Assembly (NCBI GenBank): GCA_026396355.1
Contig: JAPLWY010000128.1
Span: 13,350 to 21,432 of the forward strand
Reading direction: 5' to 3'
From: Microcaldota archaeon
Lineage (GTDB): Archaea; Micrarchaeota; Micrarchaeia; Anstonellales; Anstonellaceae
Length of the DNA stretch: 8,083 bases
The position numbers and the translations under genes were made by a program. The notes beneath the pieces are model-generated. The model was not told where the DNA came from, did not search any database, and saw nothing but the letters and a program-made list of their open reading frames with translations. Of this stretch, positions 5,440 through 8,083 are shown in pieces (positions within the stretch are counted from its first letter, which is position 1; each line of letters starts with the position of its first letter).

Positions 5440-5769
5440 ATGGGCATAGTCGACCTTATTTCAGACGCCATAAAGCCAAAGCCTCACTCTGACCTCAAGG
5501 GCAAGTGCCCCAAATGCAAAGCAGACGTGAACATGGGTATGGAGCGCTGCCCAAAATGCGGCACGCACATTGAGTCAATGTTCCGCATAGAGTGCCCAAA
5601 GTGCAAGGCAGCGAACAAGCTCGACGCAATGAAATGCACCAGCTGCGGAACCGCGCTTGCAGGAGAGGCGCAACAGGAGGGGAAGCAGCAGTACAGGTGC
5701 CCGCTTTGCGGCTATGTGGCTGACTATTACATGCTTTCCTGCCCAAGCTGCAATGCCAAGTTCGTCTAA
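5440..5769 (+). CDS. Triple zinc-ribbon protein (109 aa)
   Basis: After a short N-terminal segment (MGIVDLISDAIKPKP) the protein consists of three zinc ribbons, each with two CxxC knuckles exactly 10 residues apart: Cys23/26/37/40, Cys52/55/66/69 and Cys87/90/101/104. All 12 cysteines are present, so three Zn(II) ions are expected. The second and third ribbons are joined by a Gln/Gly/Glu-rich linker (residues 74-85). Such double and triple zinc ribbons are common small archaeal proteins, often mediating protein or nucleic-acid contacts; the sequence gives no specific partner. There is no membrane segment. The start is fixed by the TATA box 26 nt upstream. The gene converges on the mevalonate operon and its stop overlaps that of the DUF35 gene. 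Zinc-ribbon identity is nearly certain; cellular role is unknown. Confidence 0.93.
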   Translation: MGIVDLISDAIKPKPHSDLKGKCPKCKADVNMGMERCPKCGTHIESMFRIECPKCKAANKLDAMKCTSCGTALAGEAQQEGKQQYRCPLCGYVADYYMLSCPSCNAKFV

Positions 5770-6176
5770 TTCTTTCTTACCAGCCTGAACTTGTAGCCAT
5801 AATGAATAAGCCCTTCAGGCGAGTCTTCCATTATCTTGCGGAACAATAGCTCCACAGAGTCGCCAATTTTCACTTCCTTGCCTGAAATGCCGACCACTTG
5901 CGCGGTAATTTTTGGGCCTTCCTCAAGCTCAACGATGGCAAGCACATAAGGCGATTCCAGCTCAAAGCCAGCAGGGCCAGTTGCCACTTCGGTAAATGAA
6001 TACACCGTTCCCTTGCCGGAAAATTGCTTTTGCATCAGCTTTCCCTTTCTCCTGCACTTTGGGCAAAGCTTCCTGTTAGGGAAATAGTTTGTTTTGCAGT
6101 TCTCGCAGCTGTTCCCGATAAGGCGGTACCTCTCAGGCAGCCTTCTCCAGGTTATTGCAAGGTTTTCGCTAGGCAT
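5766..6176 (-). CDS. DUF35 zinc-ribbon/OB-fold protein, scaffold of the thiolase-HMG-CoA synthase complex
   Basis: The 136-residue protein has an N-terminal zinc ribbon with Cys24, Cys27, Cys38 and Cys41 (SCENCKTNYFPNRKLCPKC), preceded by the family-typical RRLPERYRLIG, and an OB-fold from about residue 50 to 115 (GKGTVYSFTEV, PYVLAIVELEEG, IGDSVELLF). In archaea DUF35 bridges acetoacetyl-CoA thiolase and HMG-CoA synthase so that acetoacetyl-CoA passes directly to the synthase; that is known for the family and supported here by position directly after both genes. I chose ATG 6176 because GGGTGAT (6187-6181) ends 4 nt before it. An in-frame GTG at 6185, overlapping the thiolase stop, is the alternative and adds three residues. 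Length and zinc ligands are normal. The stop overlaps the convergent zinc-ribbon gene by 4 nt. Confidence 0.94.
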   Translation of the reverse strand: MPSENLAITWRRLPERYRLIGNSCENCKTNYFPNRKLCPKCRRKGKLMQKQFSGKGTVYSFTEVATGPAGFELESPYVLAIVELEEGPKITAQVVGISGKEVKIGDSVELLFRKIMEDSPEGLIHYGYKFRLVRKN

Positions 6177-6180
6177 AAAA

Positions 6181-6187
6181 ATCACCC
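6181..6187 (-). promoter_or_regulatory. Shine-Dalgarno sequence of the DUF35 gene
   Basis: GGGTGAT on the minus strand contains GGTGAT, complementary to the 16S rRNA tail, 4 nt before ATG 6176. It overlaps the TGA stop of the thiolase gene (6184-6182), so translation of the two genes is probably coupled. It favours ATG 6176 over GTG 6185. Confidence 0.65.
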
Positions 6188-7345
6188 GTCTCGCTTCATT
6201 ATGTGGATAACCGAGGTTGCTCCGCTTCCGCCTACATTGTGAGTCATTCCGATATTGGCATCCTTTACCTGCCTTTTTTCGCCTTGCCCTCTCAGCTGCC
6301 AGACCACTTCAACAGCCTGCTTCACGCCGGTTGCGCCAACCGGGTGGCCGCATCCCTTCAGCCCGCCAGAAGTATTGACTGATATTTCGGAATTGAGCGC
6401 AGTCTTTCCATCCTCTGAAGCTTTCCCGCCCTTTCCTTTGGGGAAAAAGCCCAAGTCCTCAATTGCCATTATTTCAGCAATGGTAAAACAGTCATGCACT
6501 TCCACAATATCAATGTCTTTAGGCGTTACCTTTGCCTGCGCATATGCTTTTTTCGAGGCAATCTGCGTGGCTTTTATGCAAGTCATGCTCTCGCGCGAAT
6601 GAAGCGCCAAGGTATCAGATGCCTGCGCAGACGCAATAATCTCGATTGGCATTTCGCAGTGCTTTTTCGCCTGCTCATAAGGCATGAGTATTGCCACTGC
6701 CGCCCCGTCTGTAATTGGCGCGCAGTCAAAAAGCTTGAGCGGGCTTGCCACTTCCTTGCTCTTAAGAACGGTTTCAAGCGTTATCTCGTTTTGGAAGTGC
6801 GCGTACTTGTTCTTGGATGAGTTGGCATGGTTTTTCACTGCAACGGATGCCATCTGCGCCTCGGTAGTGCCGTATTCCAGCATGTGCCTGCGCGCCATCA
6901 GCGCGTAAATCGCAGGAAAAGTGGCTCCCATGAAAAGCTCCCATTCCTGGTCGCCTGCGCCTCCAAGCGCAGATGCCACCTCATTGCCAGGCGTGTCAGT
7001 CATCTTTTCCACGCCTCCCACTACCACGCAATCATGCATTCCTGATGCGATTGCCATATAGCCTTGCCTAAGCGCCACTCCGCCTGATGCGCAGGCTGCC
7101 TCAACGCGCGTTGCAGGGATGGGTATTAAGCCCATCGAATCAACCACAAGCGCACCAATGTGCTCTTGGCCCACCAGGCTTCCAGGCGCCATTGTGCCTA
7201 CATACATGCAGTCTATCTCGGCGCCGGAGAGCTTTGCATCCTCTACAGCGCGCGAGCCTGCCTCAATCAGCATGTCGCGGTAGCCGCGTGTCCACTCCTC
7301 GCCAAACTTGCTCATTCCAACGCCGACAATTGCCACTCTTCTCAT
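6182..7345 (-). CDS. Acetyl-CoA C-acetyltransferase (archaeal thiolase)
   Basis: The enzyme condenses two acetyl-CoA to acetoacetyl-CoA, the first step of the mevalonate pathway to archaeal isoprenoid lipids, in the cytosol. The 387-residue product has the usual length and motifs: N-terminal RRVAIVGVGMSKFG; nucleophile Cys85 in VEAACASGGVALRQG; HDCF (His284) of the SCP2-like/archaeal branch; C-terminal GCGHPVGATG with Cys332 and His334; and final NVGGSGA. The start is ATG 7345, preceded by GGAG at 7358-7355 with 9 nt spacing; an upstream in-frame TTG (7354) overlaps the space after that GGAG and is unlikely. The stop of HMG-CoA synthase lies 12 nt upstream and the DUF35 gene follows without a gap, so all three form one operon. 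No defect is visible. The symbol is left empty because archaeal homologues are named inconsistently. Confidence 0.96.
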   Translation of the reverse strand: MRRVAIVGVGMSKFGEEWTRGYRDMLIEAGSRAVEDAKLSGAEIDCMYVGTMAPGSLVGQEHIGALVVDSMGLIPIPATRVEAACASGGVALRQGYMAIASGMHDCVVVGGVEKMTDTPGNEVASALGGAGDQEWELFMGATFPAIYALMARRHMLEYGTTEAQMASVAVKNHANSSKNKYAHFQNEITLETVLKSKEVASPLKLFDCAPITDGAAVAILMPYEQAKKHCEMPIEIIASAQASDTLALHSRESMTCIKATQIASKKAYAQAKVTPKDIDIVEVHDCFTIAEIMAIEDLGFFPKGKGGKASEDGKTALNSEISVNTSGGLKGCGHPVGATGVKQAVEVVWQLRGQGEKRQVKDANIGMTHNVGGSGATSVIHIMKRDG

Positions 7346-7354
7346 AAGTATCAA

Positions 7355-7358
7355 CTCC
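7355..7358 (-). promoter_or_regulatory. Shine-Dalgarno sequence of the thiolase gene
   Basis: GGAG on the minus strand overlaps the last base of the HMG-CoA synthase TAG stop (7360-7358) and lies 9 nt before ATG 7345. It decides the start in favour of ATG over the TTG at 7354, which would leave no spacing. Confidence 0.7.
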
Positions 7359-8083
7359 TAGAGGCTCTTGAGCTTTCGCCTGTGCTTCACATAGACTCCA
7401 TAGTCCACGTATGCCTTGTTCGCAATATAGTCTGCCAGCTTCCAGCCAGTGTATGCTTTCCTTCTCTCAAGTATCTTGTCAGTCACCTTGATGGCAAACG
7501 AGTCGCTTCCAGCGCCAGAGCCAAACGAAGTGACCAGTATTTTCTGCCCAGGCTTTGCAATGTCCAGCACTCCCGCCAGCCCAATCATGGATGCGCCTGA
7601 ATAGGTATTGCCAATAATCGGAGTAAATAAACCCGGCTTCACTTTTTCAGGGTCTATTCCCAATTTCTTTGCAGCCTCAAGGGGAAACTTGCCGTTTGGC
7701 TGGTGAAAAACAAAGTAGTCGTATTCCCCTGCCTTGGTGCCGGTTTTTTCAAACAGCCCCTGCGTCGCTGAAATGACATGCCTGAAGTATGCCGGCGCTC
7801 CAGTGAACCTCCCTCCATGAGAAGGGAATTCCGCATGCTGGCGCCTCCAAAAATCAGGCGTGTCTGTGGTGAACGAGTAAGTTGCCTCAATCTCTGCAAT
7901 CAATTCATCCTTTTCCTTTCCAATTATGAATGCCGCGCCTCCCGCGCCTGCAGAGTACTCCAACGCATCGCCCGGCCTTCCCTGCGAAGTGTCTGCGCCA
8001 ACCGCCAGCCCATAGCGTATCATGTTCGAGCTTACCATTCCCATGCAAATCTGTATTGCCGCAGTGCCTGCCTTGCAGGCGAA
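7358..8083 (-). CDS. Hydroxymethylglutaryl-CoA synthase, archaeal type (N-terminus outside window)
   Basis: The frame is open from the right edge of the window to the TAG at 7360-7358, giving the C-terminal 241 residues; archaeal family members are about 350 residues. The fragment begins FACKAGTAAIQ, which contains the acyl-accepting catalytic cysteine (fragment residue 3), so an internal ATG at 8044 is not the start. The catalytic histidine lies in FVFHQPNGKFP (fragment residue 127) and the conserved IGNTYSGASMIGLAGVLD follows. The general-base glutamate is in the missing part. The enzyme condenses acetoacetyl-CoA with acetyl-CoA to HMG-CoA, using the product of the next gene (thiolase), and in archaea it sits in a complex with thiolase and the DUF35 protein encoded just downstream. 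The operon promoter must lie outside the window. The visible part looks intact. Confidence 0.96.
   Translation of the reverse strand, partial: FACKAGTAAIQICMGMVSSNMIRYGLAVGADTSQGRPGDALEYSAGAGGAAFIIGKEKDELIAEIEATYSFTTDTPDFWRRQHAEFPSHGGRFTGAPAYFRHVISATQGLFEKTGTKAGEYDYFVFHQPNGKFPLEAAKKLGIDPEKVKPGLFTPIIGNTYSGASMIGLAGVLDIAKPGQKILVTSFGSGAGSDSFAIKVTDKILERRKAYTGWKLADYIANKAYVDYGVYVKHRRKLKSL

Noticed and set aside
5271..5471. Minus-strand frame of 66 codons across the small ORF and the zinc-ribbon promoter
   Set aside because: It overlaps a clear TATA box and the start of the zinc-ribbon gene and has no upstream promoter or ribosome-binding site.
7352..7354. TTG as the thiolase start
   Set aside because: It directly follows the GGAG sequence with no spacing; ATG 7345 has proper spacing and matches the family N-terminus RRVAIVGVG.
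7160..7600. Open frame of 146 codons on the plus strand over thiolase and HMG-CoA synthase
   Set aside because: It crosses the boundary of two certain enzyme genes in antisense and its product is Cys/His/Arg-rich noise; other plus-strand frames at 6255-7347 are rejected for the same reason.

Overview
The window looks archaeal. Four independent signs agree: (i) a tight HMG-CoA synthase / thiolase / DUF35 gene run, the arrangement typical of archaeal mevalonate-pathway operons; (ii) a tRNA gene interrupted by an intron at 37/38 with a textbook bulge-helix-bulge splice motif; (iii) identical TTTTTATAC TATA-box elements placed about 26 nt before a tRNA and before a leaderless ORF; (iv) no genome-encoded CCA on the tRNA. 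The lineage cannot be fixed from this sequence. A DPANN-type archaeon that keeps the mevalonate pathway (for example Diapherotrites or Micrarchaeota) is my guess, not a demonstration. Layout: positions 1-552 hold the 3' part of an unrecognised gene, and 13 nt later a 1466-codon gene (566-4966) follows in the same direction, so the two probably form one operon. The large protein has no recognisable family, signal peptide or membrane helix. Its N-terminal half is mainly helical and its C-terminal third looks like a beta-strand meander resembling an outer-membrane barrel. Positions 4967-5439 look almost empty by ORF criteria but contain the most informative small gene: a minus-strand tRNA-Ala(UGC) at 4995-5192 split by two introns, one of 45 nt at 37/38 and one of about 81 nt inside the T-loop. 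Both introns must be removed to give a perfect 72-nt cloverleaf with the G3:U70 alanine identity pair. The same intergenic region carries a TATA element that can serve the tRNA and, in the other direction, a possible 45-residue Lys/Glu-rich small protein (5260-5397). Positions 5440-5769 encode a 109-residue protein built from three equally spaced four-cysteine zinc ribbons, apparently on a leaderless transcript. It converges on, and overlaps by 4 nt, the minus-strand operon. That operon reads right to left: archaeal HMG-CoA synthase (N-terminus cut by the window edge), acetyl-CoA acetyltransferase, and the DUF35 zinc-ribbon/OB-fold protein. Together they turn three acetyl-CoA into HMG-CoA for isoprenoid lipid synthesis, with DUF35 known as the scaffold holding the two enzymes in one complex. 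No CRISPR array, insertion sequence, rRNA or attachment site was seen.
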